From NCBI RefSeq assembly GCF_963678975.1, contig NC_089274.1, positions 18,865,633 to 18,929,632 of the forward strand: a stretch of DNA of 64,000 bases, in the 5' to 3' direction. The stretch comes from Dysidea avara. Its lineage: Eukaryota; Porifera; Demospongiae; Dictyoceratida; Dysideidae. The notes under the pieces are model-generated. The model did not search any database, was not told the origin of the DNA, and worked only from the letters and a program-made list of their open reading frames with translations. Within the stretch, counting starts at the first letter, position 1, and each line of letters starts with the position of its first letter. A program made the position numbers and the translations under genes. This document shows, one piece after another, positions 26,001 through 45,773 of this stretch.

Positions 26001-26313
26001 AATCAATTTCCACGTAATCAGCCACGCCCACAACAATAAGACTGCCGCCAGTTCCCAGTTGTAACTGCATCATCTTCAACACATCTAGTGTGTACGTCCC
26101 ACCTGTCAGTGATAGTCGAATACACCTATTGGCAGTTTCATCAGTGAAAGATGTTGCGTTGTTCATGAAGTCATCCAGTTCCGCTTGGTTGTCAATGTGT
26201 ACACTCCAATTTGACGTTGATCTTACATCACTACAATTTAGCGAATCGCTTGAAGTGATTCCCTTGACGAGAAACAAAGCTACGGTTACACCCCACCACA
26301 AGATCGATGACAT
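15466..26313 (-). CDS. Gene B: paralogue of gene A, beta-helix plus about eight TM segments
   Basis: Twenty-one exons, minus strand: 26313-25841, 23984-23238, 23181-23073, 20932-20781, 20722-20599, 20529-20381, 20328-20217, 20159-20052, 19905-19747, 19166-19002, 18945-18774, 18716-18615, 18325-18237, 17222-17166, 17116-16968, 16921-16777, 16420-16286, 16238-16107, 16055-15909, 15862-15672, 15616-15466. They total 3768 nt, identical to gene A. Signal peptide at residues 1-21 (WWGVTVALFLVKGITS); beta-helix-like NN-x-A / GRGGGL turns mainly in exons 1-5; a beta-rich linker; Cys-rich module in exons 10-12 (CPPGHTLS, CPPGYCQC, GVLCGRC); TM segments in exons 13, 15, 16, 17, 18, 19 (two) and 20; acidic C-tail ending SEQSDDF. 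Intron 15 is only 46 nt. Intron 3 (2.1 kb) carries a SINE cluster, a foldback element and two microsatellites. Intact. Function unknown; cell-surface receptor is inferred. Confidence 0.85.
16677..16760. repeat. Compound (CA)/(ACGC) microsatellite
   Basis: CACACA, then a run of ACGC tetramers, then CACACA again. It sits in intron 16 of gene B. The same intron of gene C carries a plain (GT)n run at 60821-60953. Confidence 0.95.
20990..21056. repeat. (CA)n microsatellite in gene B intron 3
   Basis: About 66 bp of pure CA, next to a SINE. Confidence 0.97.
21061..21437 (-). mobile_element. SINE body, copy 1
   Basis: Shares blocks with the next copy in the same order: GCCCTCCTGGGG, GAGGCTGTACC, TGTCTCACAG, AAGTCCCACCTGGAC, ACACCAGG and GGTCCCCATTT. 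No tRNA-like head remains here, so it looks truncated. It lies in intron 3 of gene B. Confidence 0.65.
21440..22936 (-). mobile_element. tRNA-derived SINE, split by a foldback element
   Basis: Read on the minus strand, the head at about 22925-22860 has an A box (TAGCCTAGTGG) and a B box (GGTTTGATTCC), the layout of a tRNA-derived SINE. The body continues to 22647 and resumes at 21523, interrupted by the element at 21524-22646. A related piece lies at 30686-30790. Confidence 0.75.
21524..22646. mobile_element. 1.1-kb foldback element with 11-bp TSD
   Basis: Almost the whole element is an inverted repeat: each arm is about 540 bp around a centre near 22085. The ends share GGAAACAGTGGAAATTGAAA. 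TGTCTCACAGG flanks it on both sides (21513-21523 and 22647-22657). The arms contain tandem AAACTGAAACTG units, then AAGACCACCTC repeats like those of pogo-type MITEs. No coding capacity. Confidence 0.88.
22938..23062. repeat. (CA)n microsatellite in gene B intron 3
   Basis: A long CA run at the head end of the SINE, with imperfect CACACG/CACTCA units at its right end that run almost up to exon 3 (donor at 23072). Confidence 0.97.
25331..25521. mobile_element. Small MITE (AAAGTTTGG family), copy 1
   Basis: Imperfect inverted ends TATACTGTATAGCC...AAAGTTTGG and CCAAACTTTT...GGTATA. The centre (TTATTAGCTACTAACAAATT) is shared with the copy at 58220-58416. It lies in intron 1 of gene B. Confidence 0.65.
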
Positions 26314-26396
26314 TTTTCGGCGTTTCCGAGTTTAGTACAATACCTTTTTATAGGCGCTTACCGGGTATACTTTATCGCCGATACTCATCAATGTAT

Positions 26397-26414
26397 GCGC
26401 ATGCGCATGCGCAC
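26397..26414. promoter_or_regulatory. Two overlapping NRF-1-type sites upstream of gene B
   Basis: TGCGCATGCGCATGCGCA, two overlapping copies of the 12-mer palindrome, lies 83 bp upstream of the gene B ATG. It matches sites upstream of genes A and C. Confidence 0.6.
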
Positions 26415-26549
26415 ACAGAGATGTACAGTATTTGCACAAGTGGTACGTTATGCAAGCAAGATATCCACACGTGTGTATAAATATGTAGATATAAATACAG
26501 GCTTCTTAGCCTCAACCCTGAATCACAACCATAATCATAATCTATAGAC

Positions 26550-26551
<2 letters not shown>

Positions 26552-26590
<39 letters not shown>
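26552..26590. repeat. (CTA)n microsatellite
   Basis: Thirteen CTA/ACT trinucleotides between gene B and the LINE pieces. Confidence 0.95.
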
Positions 26591-26592
<2 letters not shown>

Positions 26593-26629
26593 ACCACTAA
26601 ATCTCCTTTACCCAAGTATTGTCAATCCT

Positions 26630-26880
26630 CAAAACACTCAATCAAGGCATATGCGGATGATACCACATTAATTTCTGACTGTTTAGAGACACAAGGGGTA
26701 CTGCAGCAAGTGGATCAGAAGGCTACTGAATTAGATCTTTTATTCAAGCCCTCAAAGTGTGCCGGTGTCATATTTGTTTGATGGCAATCACCACAGTGAA
26801 ATGGATATTCAGTTACCTGGAGGCATCACGAGATCTATTACCGAGGGCGTCACAAAGTTTTTAGGGAAGTCTCTTGAAGT
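26630..26880 (+). mobile_element. LINE reverse transcriptase fragment with YADD box
   Basis: Conceptual plus-strand reading gives AYADDTTLISDCLE, then a PSKC motif and a TKFLGKS block. These are the catalytic YADD and following palm/thumb blocks of a non-LTR reverse transcriptase. The frame is interrupted. It may belong to the same element as the endonuclease tail at 28800-29700, with a minus-strand LINE lying between them. Confidence 0.7.
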
Positions 26881-27229
26881 TTCCTTTAAGTGCCACCAAA
26901 TCTGTTGCTCTTTTTTCATTATTATTGATACTCCTTTTTTTCTGAGCATTCAATACAATGGAATATTCTAGAATCTGCTGCTACCTGACAGGAAAATGTG
27001 TAGTTTACTATCCCAACTATTATCCACTACCGATGTATTGAGGTGAGTACAAGCTCTGGCTCTACCACAATCACATAGTTTCTCTCCTTCGCTTCCATCT
27101 GTCAGTAGATGCTGTCAGTAGATGCTGTCTTATTTATTTTTATTTTCCAAGAAATGTGCAGTCTCAGTTTGAGGATTAACGTACATATGAAACATGCATA
27201 CAAAATGTTTTACAATGTGATTGATTATG

Positions 27230-28210
27230 GGATTACTGATTGGTAGGGGAAAGTAATAATAATTTCAGTTGGTGCTTAAAAATTTGTAATGATTGTTGTT
27301 GGATTAGGTCAGGTGGGAGTGAATTCCACAGTCTTATTGATCTAGGGTAGAATGAATTACTGTACTGATTGGTCCTTGCATAGATGTGATGAAATCTTTG
27401 GTCATGTCCTCTGGTGTTGGAAGTGACAGGGATTAAATCAACAGGAGATATATCAATGAGATTATGAACAATTTTGTAGAGGAGGGTGATACTGGATACT
27501 TGTCTGTGGTGTTCTAAACTGGGAATGTTAAGGTCAATGAGCATGTTGGATATGCTGCTGAAACGTGAGAAGTCAGCCATAATGAATCTGGCAGATTGCC
27601 TCTGTACTCTTTCAAGCTTATCAATATCTCTTCTGATGTGAGGGGACCAGACAGGATTGGCGTATTCTAAGATTGGTCTTATCATGGCATTATAACATTT
27701 CAATTTAATTTGTTCTGGGCAGGACTTAAGATTTCTCTGTAGGAATGCTTTGACTGATAGAGCTTTGGATGTGATGTTAGTAATATGTGTGGACCAAGAC
27801 AAGTCATTGGTGATTGTAACTCCTAAATATTTGGTAGATGAAACTTCTTTGATAGAGATGTCATTAATGGTGTAGTTGTAGGTGATTGGATTGATGTTTA
27901 CGAGTAATTCTCATGAATACACTTTTATCAGGATTTAAAAACATACCAGATCTAGTGCCCCATTGCGATAAGGAGTTGAGATCATTTTGAAGTGATAAAC
28001 AGTCGGATGTAGAGTGAATATGGTATCGTCAGCATACAGACCAATGTTGGCATTGATTGATAATGGTAGGTCATTAATATAACATAAAAATAATAGAGGG
28101 GCTAAGATTGTTCCTTGGGGTACACCCGAGTTAACTGCATGTGACTCACTGGTTGAACCGTCAAGAATTACTTGTTGATGCCTACCGATGAGGAAGTTTT
28201 GTAGCCATGT
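27230..28210 (-). mobile_element. LINE reverse transcriptase fragment (CR1/jockey-like)
   Basis: Two adjoining open frames read GVPQGTILAPLLFLCYINDL and YADDT (27935-28210), then NDLSWSTHI, RPILEYANPVWSPH, QRQSARFIMADF, TRGHDQRFH and FYPRSIRLWNSLP (27233-27890). This is the reverse transcriptase domain followed by the usual C-terminal end. At least one frame interruption lies near 27900. The 5' side is cut exactly where the MITE at 28211 begins. Dead copy. Confidence 0.88.
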
Positions 28211-28598
28211 TATAGTATGTTCACGTTGAGCTGAATCCTCAAAAACATTTAATAACTCATGGATGCAATTACACACGATCCTGAAATTTGGCTCATTTGT
28301 AGTACTGCTTGACCCGCTAAAAATATTTCAAACTCTTTTTGTTCAAATGTTTGACATAATATTTATGGCCTATCAAAATTTTCACAATACATTTCCTATG
28401 GGGAAGCCATATAAGTACAGTGTCCATTACAGCCCTTTCCCGAACTTGTAATGGAGCCAAACCGTACGTGTCTGTTGTTGATACCTTTGCTGTTGCAAAT
28501 AATCATCTGGTTGGCTGAAATGTTAACTCTGTTGAGAAAAAATCCATTTTTAATTTTTAGCCTTTTTTCAGGATTCAGCTCAACGTGAATATACTATA
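28211..28598. mobile_element. 388-bp non-autonomous derivative of the Tc1-like element
   Basis: Inverted ends TATAGTATGTTCACGTTGAG and CTCAACGTGAATATACTATA match, with few changes, the ends of the 2-kb transposon at 40477-42456. The first inner bases are shared as well (CTCAAAAAC..TTAATAACT). No coding sequence. It abuts the LINE fragment. Confidence 0.82.
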
Positions 28599-28799
28599 GT
28601 AGTTCCCCTCTAATACCATAGTAGGATAATTGTCACTAAAGGGGCTATTACTGTTAAAAATGGAAAGCATAACTGTTTGTCATCTTAAAAATGATTGAGC
28701 CTTCCTAGGAGTGCAACCTCATCCTGTACCAGCTATCCAGGTGTGTGCTGTAGCTAGCATTTCCCAAGTATATAGACAGACAAAATTGAACTTCCTATC

Positions 28800-29700
28800 C
28801 TGTATTAGTGTCTCCGGTGATTATCAACTTCAGGAACTGGGTTTACAATTATGCTTGGGGAATACTTATTTGTAAATACAGAATGCTGACTATTCCATCT
28901 TGTGTCTTGTCTAAAGCCCATTCAAAATTAACATCCCTCCCAATGGCTCGTCACCTTTACCTGCAGGTAAAGAAACTAGCTGCAGCTGATGAACGCTCAT
29001 GCTATGATAACCATCTGAATACATCATCCGCCCAAAGTAAACTGAAGGATTCTGTGACACTAGAATCTTGATGTGGAACCTGGAATAGATTGCTGCTTGG
29101 ATGCAACCCAGGCACCCTAACCACATTAGTCAATTTAAAGCATTAATTGGCACATACAATGTGGGGCAAGGTGCTTGTTATGTGGTTGCACTCAGCCTAC
29201 TACTACTCATATTTTGGGTAGCTATCCCAGTGCCTTGACACAGGGCTGCTTCACATATCGTCATAACAAAGTTCTGCACTGTTTGACTACTGAACTTGCT
29301 AATTTTTTATGAACTAAGCACAGTCTCAGTTTATGCTGACTTATCTGGTATGTGTGCAAGTGACTCTCTACAAGCAACAATCCCTCTGTCTCTACTTACT
29401 ACACCATATCGTCCAGATATAAGAAGCAACTCAGTAGCCGACATGTCCCTTAGATTCAGAAAAACATCTCAAGTCTGCTAGGGTTTGAAAACAAGAGAAG
29501 AGAGAGTACCAAGAGCTACAGTCAGAATTTGCCTGGGATCATCTAGGAGTTGTTTGTTTTTACAATACAATTGACTTGGAACTAAGTGTTTTAGGCCATT
29601 ACCTGCCATCATATTCAGAACTGAGCTAACTATATTCAAAATGAGATCAAGGTCACTAAATCAACCTGCAGACGGATTTTTGACTTAGCTATTGGTGTTT
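28800..29700 (+). mobile_element. LINE C-terminus with restriction-like endonuclease remnants
   Basis: Plus-strand conceptual reading gives FTYRHNKVLHCL, then SDSLQATIPLSLLTTPYRPD, then EYQELQSEF and LELSVLGHYLP. This order is what I know from C-termini of LINEs that use a restriction-like endonuclease (R2/NeSL/Utopia-like). Interrupted in several places. From about 28800 to 29270 the similarity is weaker. Confidence 0.55.
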
Positions 29701-30680
29701 AAATTTCTTCTTCAAGGAGAATTTTCATGGCAAGAGATTGCCCAGAATGGTTGGGGAATCTTGAACATTGACCACTTTAATTATTTTACTTATTGTAGTT
29801 AAGTTTCTTTTATCACCTTTTTTTCCTTGCATGCCACACCTACTTGTGGGGCATTTTATTGCCCTATCTGTGGCCATGTGTGTCAGAGGACTCACTCACT
29901 TACTAGTTATTTTTGTATCTTGACTATCAAGGGTTTATAATATTAAGAGTTATTTTTGTATCCTGACTATCAAGAGTTCATAATATTAAGAGAGGGAGAG
30001 TTACTACTGTAATATGAACTCTTATGACTATGTTATTCATCAATAATGATGGTTTTCTCTCTCTGCTTTGCCCATAAATGACCTACTGCATGTGGCCACA
30101 TGTTTGTCTAAGGACTTACATACTGTTTGTTTCATATGTATACTTTCATCGTAATCATCATGATGGTATTTAATAAGTATAATACGCACCATGCCCACAC
30201 TGGTCTTATCTTTGAGTCATGCAGTCTTTGTGGTCATTTGTGATCGACATGTACTTAATAATACACACACACACACTACACACCTGTCTGTCTGTATGTG
30301 TGTGCGTGTGTATATATTGATTTTCTTTCACATTATTAATGACGTTCAAAAATAGTTAATAGAGAGCTCATGCCAGTGAATAGGTCACCTACTACGTATG
30401 TCACTATCTACCAGTATGCTTGTTGTTTTAATAGTAGTCTCGTGTGGCCAGACTGCTTTATTCTCTTTGTCATTAGGTAGGGGGGGAAAGGGTCTGGTCC
30501 GGTTTGAATCCCACAACTGTCTTGTCATGTCATGAGGTTACATCACAAGTATGCAGTATTAATAACCCTGTGCACTTAAATTACATTGTGGCCAAAGACT
30601 CAGCTTACCCAAGAATCCCACATGGGATTTGAACTAGACCAGACCCTTTTTTCTCCTACCCAATGAAAAGGAGATAAAAG
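29700..30680. other. Intergenic, nothing recognised
   Basis: Contains a short direct repeat (GAGTTATTTTTGTATC...TCAAGAGTT near 29905-29990) but no gene. Confidence 0.4.
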
Positions 30681-30685
30681 CAGTC

Positions 30686-30790
30686 TGGGTGGGCTGCTTC
30701 CCCAGTTGACACCAGGCCACCATGCAGGTCCTCATTTAAACAGCTGGGTGGACTAGAGCGATGTGAGTAAAGTTTCTTGCTCAAGGAAGC
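30686..30790 (-). mobile_element. SINE fragment, copy 3
   Basis: GGGTGGGCTGCTTCCCCAGT, ACACCAGGCCACC and TTTAAACAGCTGGGTGGACT repeat the body of the SINE copies at 21061-22936. It lies about 165 bp beyond the stop codon of gene D. Confidence 0.6.
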
Positions 30791-30954
30791 TCAAACACAC
30801 ACACACACGGACTATATATACTCAAATTCCATCTACACTACAGACATCAGCCCTAAACATTATAATACATGTGATCTAATGCAAAATTATATGTATGTGA
30901 CTTAGCAACTTAGCATGTTACAACAGCAAAAGGGTATAATATCTACTATTAATC

Positions 30955-40204
<9,250 letters not shown>

Positions 40205-40347
40205 GTTGATTTATAGCCACAAAATGCTGCACCTCCTGCTGCTCACGATAACAACTTGACTTCTGACTGATCCTCGGAGCTCGGACAGATCGCTTTATAG
40301 TGATACCAAGTCAGCTACGCGGAAATGCTTGAGCTTCTGTTGCAAGT

Positions 40348-40397
40348 CACGTGCAATGGAGCCGTCACGTTGACGCATCATCAATGGTTATGCGTCA
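40348..40397. promoter_or_regulatory. E-box and inverted TGACGCAT pair upstream of gene D
   Basis: A CACGTG hexamer (40348-40353) and an inverted pair TGACGCAT / ATGCGTCA (40371-40397) lie 144-193 bp upstream of the gene D ATG. Both are plausible bZIP/bHLH-type sites by motif only. No NRF-1-type site is present here, unlike genes A-C. Confidence 0.3.
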
Positions 40398-40476
40398 CGC
40401 TCGATGGTGCGAAAGCCACTGTTTTATGCGCGTATCTTTGGAATGGCTATATAACAGCATGCAGAGAGCTATAGCC

Positions 40477-42456
40477 TATAGTACGTTCGCGTTGAGCTGA
40501 ACCCTCAAAAACGATTAATAACTTACGATTGCTACATCGCATGGGGCTCCTGTATAGCTCGATACGTAGCGCTTCTCGATCCGCTAAAAATATATTAAAA
40601 GCGCTTCATTCGAATGTAAGACACTCCCGTTATGGCACTGTAAAGTTTCGCCATACATTTTCAATGGGGAAGCCTCTAAAGCGCGGCCCTTTGATGGTCA
40701 TGTTGACACATGTTTGTGGCGAAGCCAGACGTCACATACCCGCCCTCAACACGCATGATTTCACCATCCCTTATGTAAGAGGCTGTAATACACTTTTACA
40801 AGAAAAATAAAACAGATGTTGTGTGTGTAAAACAGAGTTGCATAAGTAGAAGAGCTGGGGCCACTGTTGCACTGTATTTAGAAGATAAGTGGCCTGCTTA
40901 TATTCAGGTAAAAACTTCTTCAGCCTCAAAAGAGAAAAAAACCATATAACAGCTCAAAATCCGTTATGTAGCATTGGTGTTCCTGCAAGTGAGCCAAACA
41001 ACATGTATTTTACTTCACATTCACCACAGCTGACTATCGTCTTCTGTTCCCATTTAGTCAATTTGTCATTTTAATACTTTTCTCATCACTTCGCCACACA
41101 TGTACACAGTTTTTCCAGCCAGCATTTTGTTTTTGAAGTTACATTCCCAAAAAACTCTAAAAGTTTCAACAAATGAAATAATACTGTTTGTATGAATTTG
41201 GGCTGATAGTACCTGTAGTGACTTCCAAACACTCCTGCACTGATTTAATATACAAGGGATGGTATGTTCAACTTCGGATAGCACAATAAAGCAATGATAT
41301 TTTTTATTAAAGTGCACACACTTACACGTACTTCATCTGTATTTTTATGTACTTCACAGAGTTTAATCCCAGCTACCTGATGACTCCTGGGGAACAAAAT
41401 CAAGTTATAACACCAATGCTGCAAATATCAAACAATCTTACATCAGATGAAGTAAGCCCAAAAGAAGACTTGGACCCGCTGCTGCTAGTGGACAATTCAT
41501 TAATACCACCATCACCATCTTCACTATGACTGCTGATTTGGATGAGGAATTGCTCTAGAAGTTCTTCATTACCCAAGTCTCATCCAAATACACAACTGGT
41601 CTTCCTTCAGTTCTGTTGCACCTCGTTCGTCTTTAATATTTATGATACTGATGGACTATGCAGGGCTGCTCATAGCATACCCTGCATATAAGTGTAGTGA
41701 AATTAAAGCACAAACAGTTGCAATGCTAACCTCTTGTCATTAATCGTCTTGTACTTAAATCCCATATCACTCAACACTCTTTAAAGCAATGTTCTACCCC
41801 CAGAGAAAACACCATCATTCTTAAGTTGGCCTAAGACGGAGTAAGTGACAAAGTTCCAGGTTTCAAAATTTAACTTACCAAAATCTTTGAGAGCGATAGA
41901 TTTCCTCCCTTCCGTACAATGAATGGATCTTGTCTGATAGTATCTGGGTTAAAACTGTCTGTATCAACAAGGACTCGTGGACATTTGTACCTGACGATAA
42001 AGAATTGAGCGGGCTTGTGCAAAGTGCATTTTGTACCTTTTCTTGGCGTAAATAAATCGCCTTTCTTGCGGTGCTCCATTCTAATGGATGTCCTTGAAAT
42101 CCCTGCGTGGCGTAATGTATGCCAAAACCCAGCAAAGAAGGCATGATACAATGCCGGTGGCCTTCGAGATTCTCTCCGTGATGTTGATAGAAATTTTACA
42201 TTTCTTCGCTTCTTGCTTAAAGTACTCCCATAGTTTCATAAGTAGATACTTCGTTTGGCTGTTTAACGTCTTCCCAAAAGGGTTTCGCTCCGCACTCGCT
42301 GACGGTACACTGGACGACATATTCTCAACAATTAAGTGCGCGCCCGTAACATGGGCTTACGAATAAATGCGTCATAAACATTATGTTTAAAGCCTTTGAT
42401 CTTGTATGGCTTCTTAATCAACAACTCAGGATTCAGCTCAACGCGAACGTACTATA
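40477..42456 (-). mobile_element. Decayed Tc1/mariner-like DNA transposon
   Basis: Inverted ends TATAGTACGTTCGCGTTGAG and CTCAACGCGAACGTACTATA enclose 1.98 kb; TA sits within the flanks. Minus-strand transposase pieces can be followed: an N-terminal helix-turn-helix-like part (KTLNSQTKYLLMKLW...ITERISKATG, 42310-42150), a middle part (TDSFNPDTIRQ, KIHSLYGR, near 41890-41960), an FSGGRTLL block near 41790, and the catalytic VVYLDETW box around 41573-41596. Several frameshifts and stops break the frame, so it is inactive. Its end sequence also defines the short copy at 28211-28598. Confidence 0.85.
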
Positions 42457-42533
42457 TATAGTTAATGTTTCTTTGGGCAACTCAGTACATGTGTGGTTGG
42501 AACATCACCTACGTAAGTCTGTGCTATAGAGAC

Positions 42534-42906
42534 CATAGGCGGCGGAAAGGGGGGGCTAGAGGGCTGAAGCCCCCCCCCTCGGTCTGCTGAGGGGGGCTTA
42601 GCCCCCCCTCAGAATGATATCACACCGAAATTATCTTTCTTGGAGTGGGGCTGAAAACCGTGATAAAGATAGAGATACTCTAATAGAGCAGTCACTCTAA
42701 TAAAGTAGTCAGTGTGTAGCGAGCCGGCTATATGTAAGGATTTTTATGTAGTTTATCAGCTATAGAAATGGTAGCTGGTGAGGTGGAAAACTCTTGTCAA
42801 TTGGTTGTGACCTTTTTTTTTGGTCTCACCTTACCAAACTATAGAAATAAGTCTGGGTCAGCCCAGCGGAGCCCCCCCTCATATCAACTACTTCCTCCGC
42901 CGCTGA
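42534..42906. mobile_element. GGCGGCGG MITE, copy 1, 7-bp TSD
   Basis: Starts CATAGGCGGCGGAAAGG and ends CCTCCGCCGCTGA; flanked by TAGAGAC on both sides (42527-42533 and 42907-42913). It carries a GAGATACTCTAATAGAGCAG motif and a polypyrimidine run. The inner part matches 44164-44494 almost base for base. Confidence 0.85.
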
Positions 42907-42913
42907 TAGAGAC

Positions 42914-44074
42914 TATATACTTAGTTTGCATGCATATAGCCGCGCTCATCTTTAATCTTCAGCTTATTTATAATAGGCAACAATTTATACAAGGTTAACT
43001 TAGTCTATATCACTCATTTATGCACATGATGCAGACTGGTTTGGGTATTGTCGACTCTCCCTTGAAAATTAAATACTCTGATGCCTTTATAAGGAAGTGA
43101 GGCTACAAAACATCACGTATCTACAGGAAAATACATACAGGGACAGCTAGCAATAGCCCATAGCAATGAAGTCTGACAAAAGCTGGTTTATATTCTACTT
43201 TTGCTAGACTTCACCAAAATTAATTTGTTTACCAAATGAAGTGTTGCATGTTCAGGTTTTCAGATAAACTCTTCAGCAGATACAGGAAATAGTAAAGCAA
43301 TTTAAAACACTTGCTTGGCTGCATATATACATGTTCTGCTGTAGTAAGCATCTTTGTGTCAGTGCATGGGATCATCACCTAATGCAATATAGCTATTGAC
43401 ATGCATGCATGGCTTCATGGTTTTGTGGCATTCTCTGCATTGAGTATATATAGCTATATAGCTGTATGTATAGTTGATGAGTTTTTATATTTTTCCTGGT
43501 TCATATATTGCATGTCACAAAATAGATAACTATGTAGTGCAATATCAAAAATCATGAAACTGCATGATTTTTTGATTTGATTTCATTTTCAATTTAATAG
43601 CTATGCAGGTTTACAAAGCAGACTCTGAGATTCTTGACTCCCTTATAACATAAGCAATATATATTATCTATGGTTACAAACATTGTATTGTATATGTATG
43701 CTTCTTTGGAAGTGGGTATCTGTTATACCCACTGACCTTTAATGCAGTCCTGAACTGCATTAAAAAGTATCAAAATAAAAATAAATAAATAAATAAATAA
43801 AAATAAACATCTGAGTCAAAAAGTTTCACCATTTGTGTGTTTCCATTAGCTCTATAGGGCCACACAAACAAATGTATCTATAATCCTACCAGCTTTACAA
43901 AATTACCAGTCTTTTTAATTTTTAGTTTGCATGGTGCACTAAATATAGATGATGTACAGAATTTGTGCATGTTTTTAACATAACTAAAGGTATCTGTATA
44001 TATAGTGATTATTAGAAACTGCATGAAAAGACAACATCCACATGCAGGATTGATAAAAATCAAATAAGTCAAAT
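42914..44074. other. Intergenic, with a retroposon-like tail at 43711-43806
   Basis: No gene. At 43711-43806 two small hairpins (GTGGGTATCTGTTATACCCAC region and AATGCAG...CTGCATT) precede an AAAT repeat. This looks like the 3' end of a SINE or LINE. Confidence 0.45.
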
Positions 44075-44560
44075 ATAAGTTGAGTATGTCATATTGTCAT
44101 TATTAAAGTTTCTGCTTCAATGATGTGATCTGGGAGGCTGTTCCATTGCTTGACAGTGAAGGGCATAGGCGGCGGAAAGGGGGGGCTAGGGGGCTGAAGC
44201 CCCCCCTCAGAATGATATCACATCGAAATTATCTTTCTTGGAGTGGGGCTGAAAACCGTGATAAAGATCGAGATACTCTAATAGAGCAGTCACTCTAATA
44301 AAGTAGTCAGTGTGTAGCGAGCTATGTAAGGATTTTTATGTAGTTTATCAGCTATAGAAATGGTAGCTGGTGAGGTGGAAAGTTCTTGTCAGTTGGTTGT
44401 GACCTTTTTTTTTTTTTTTTTTTTTTGTCTCACCTTACCAAACTACAGAAATAAGTCTGGGCCCTCTCATATCAACTACTTCCTCCACCGCTGGTGCAGG
44501 GGAAGAAACTCTGTTGGCAAGCAGTTGTTTTGGGGACTGGGGTAACATATATCTGTACTT
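44075..44560 (-). mobile_element. LINE 3' end split by a MITE
   Basis: Minus-strand reading either side of the MITE at 44164 gives an FFPFTVKQWNSLPDHIIEAE end, the same C-terminal signature as at 8578-9069 and 27230-28210. The surrounding frame is short and decayed. Confidence 0.65.
44164..44494. mobile_element. GGCGGCGG MITE, copy 2, inside a LINE
   Basis: Starts CATAGGCGGCGGAAAGG and ends CCTCCACCGCTGG. Flanks TGAAGGG (44157-44163) and TGCAGGG (44495-44501) fit a 7-bp duplication with one later change. It is shorter than copy 1 by loss of a GGGGGGCTT-type palindrome and has a longer T-run. Confidence 0.82.
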
Positions 44561-45770
44561 TTGAAAAAGGCTAGTTGGATATGCATGCTGTGGAGCTAGG
44601 TGTAATACTACAGCCTAGGGGAAGTTGAATGGTAAGGATGGTGTAGTACTTTATATTATAGTAAAGTTAGGTGGCTAACACTTCTACTTTGCAAACTGTT
44701 CCACTTTGTGCAATCCCTTCGCCAAACGTGAAAGCCAGAAGTACACAATTAATTTACCATCTAATTTCTATATGTACTCAATGTAGCTAACTATATGCAC
44801 TCCATCCTGAGGATAATGGCACTGTCATGGCGATTGTGTGGCTAGAGATATATAACACCACTATAATACAAGTATATACAGAGAAAAATAAGCTCAGTCA
44901 TGGAGACAGCTACACCTGTAGATATAGTAGTGAACATTTAATTTCAGTCTTATAGCTTGTTATATGGCCATGTCGATTGAATCATGACTGAAAGTGTCCA
45001 CTGCTAGCTATAGCTATTTGCAACATTGCCCATGTTTCATATTTTCATGTTTGTTTGCTTACTTTGTGTAACATAGAGTTATGAGTAGTGAATTATCTGT
45101 CATATCACATCAAAGAATACATGGATGGTGCCAGCAGGAATCCATAAGTGCAGCAAGGTGCATTGCAGCACCTATGTCGGGCTCTTGTTTTGAGCAATGT
45201 CGGTAAGTGTCGAAATCACAACTTCAAAATGAGCTAGATCTGAGTTGGGTGCTCTGCAGACTGCACATAAATAAAATTGGATCTACATTATTAGGGAGTA
45301 AGATTTTACACACAACAAGATCACAAACTTTCAATAACATTAAGGTCATTACGTATTCCTATAAGAACACCACCGTAGCCATCGTTTCTTTCTATCATGC
45401 CTTATAGTAGTATAAGAGTGTGGAGTGAATTCTAAAATTAATTTTCAGTCTGAACAAGCCCCAATTACTGAACAATGAAGTGGCCGTGACTTCACTTAAT
45501 TCGTTTTTAGTTATGTACACAACTACACATGCAGCGTTGAAAACAAAGAACAGTACAAAAAGTGCTTCTATATATATATGGACGATGTCCACTACATAAA
45601 ACATGATAGTCATCAACATGCTACCTGTAAATCAGTCAGCATCTGTAGCTAGGAATGGGACACAAAAGAGGACAAAGGTAAGTCCATGATGCCATGCATG
45701 CTATATAGTAGGCTTCTCCAGTCTAAGCAGCATCAAACAGCAAAAAAAATTGAGCCTGTATATCACCAGT
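44561..45770. other. Intergenic, nothing recognised
   Basis: Only short open frames with no motif or splice support. Confidence 0.4.
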
Positions 45771-45773
45771 ATA

